Shown: positions 30,495-30,516 of the stretch, in pieces
Layout: every line of letters begins with the position of its first letter
Numbering within the stretch: position 1 is the first letter of the stretch
Assembly (NCBI GenBank): GCA_963581185.1
Contig: CAUZOB010000038.1
Location: 1 to 30,516, forward strand
Length of the DNA: 30,516 nucleotides
Source: SAT2750 sp963581185
GTDB lineage: Bacteria; Planctomycetota; Planctomycetia; Pirellulales; Pirellulaceae
Direction of reading: 5' to 3'
Translations under genes and position numbers: made by a program
The notes under the pieces: generated by a model
Databases searched by the model: none
Told to the model about the DNA's origin: nothing
What the model saw: the letters and a program-made list of their open reading frames with translations, nothing else

Positions 30495-30516
30495 CATCCG
30501 TCAGTCCTGCTGGCGC

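Overview
The window is about 30.5 kb of chromosomal, moderately GC-rich bacterial DNA, densely packed with genes on both strands and with few clear Shine-Dalgarno sites. I see no transposase, integrase, rRNA, tRNA or CRISPR array. Several proteins look like planctomycete lineage proteins: an HU protein with a long acidic tail, a tiny lipoprotein ending in HGG-V-I, a PpiD-like protein with an acidic repeat, and a GNAT enzyme opening with GLTYFKRYRM. A planctomycete host (Pirellulales-like) is my inference; no marker gene proves it.

Layout. 1-1658 (+): the end of a universal-stress-like protein, then a NhaD/ArsB-type ion antiporter. 1731-3041 (-): nth then dcd (endonuclease III, dCTP deaminase-like protein). 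3253-11394 (+): a long co-directional run of a BI-1 family membrane protein, DUF309, folE, two unknown membrane proteins, a 1016-residue FAD/Fe-S dehydrogenase, and moaD-moaE-moaA. Spacing is very tight from folE onward. 11391-13003 (-): a CxxCxxCC protein and a cysteine desulfurase, overlapping by 4 bp. 13421-16903 (+): HU, a small lipoprotein, pyrD, trpS, acpS. 16864-19659 (-): topA. 19992-22424 (+): a membrane-anchored PpiD/SurA-like protein with five tandem 48-bp repeats. 22427-28381 (-): a seven-gene run beginning with a TroA/ZnuA-like metal-binding protein, followed by a His-tailed membrane protein, an ABC ATPase, an ABC permease fused to a DtxR-type metalloregulator, a DJ-1/PfpI protein, a small membrane protein and nfo. 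28672-29574 (-): an outer-membrane-like protein with its own terminator. 29940-30494 (+): a GNAT acetyltransferase.

How the genes work together. The most striking unit is the metal-uptake operon. It has a good sigma70-like promoter (28525-28552), a perfect 24-bp palindrome placed right at the expected transcription start (28494-28517), and a gene in which the transporter permease itself carries a DtxR-like sensor with retained metal ligands. This suggests a self-contained uptake-and-sensing system, co-transcribed with AP endonuclease IV and a DJ-1 protein. The plus-strand run joins two enzymes that both open GTP into pterin precursors (FolE and MoaA). The dcd product carries serine where the family's catalytic glutamate is expected, so its activity is doubtful or different.
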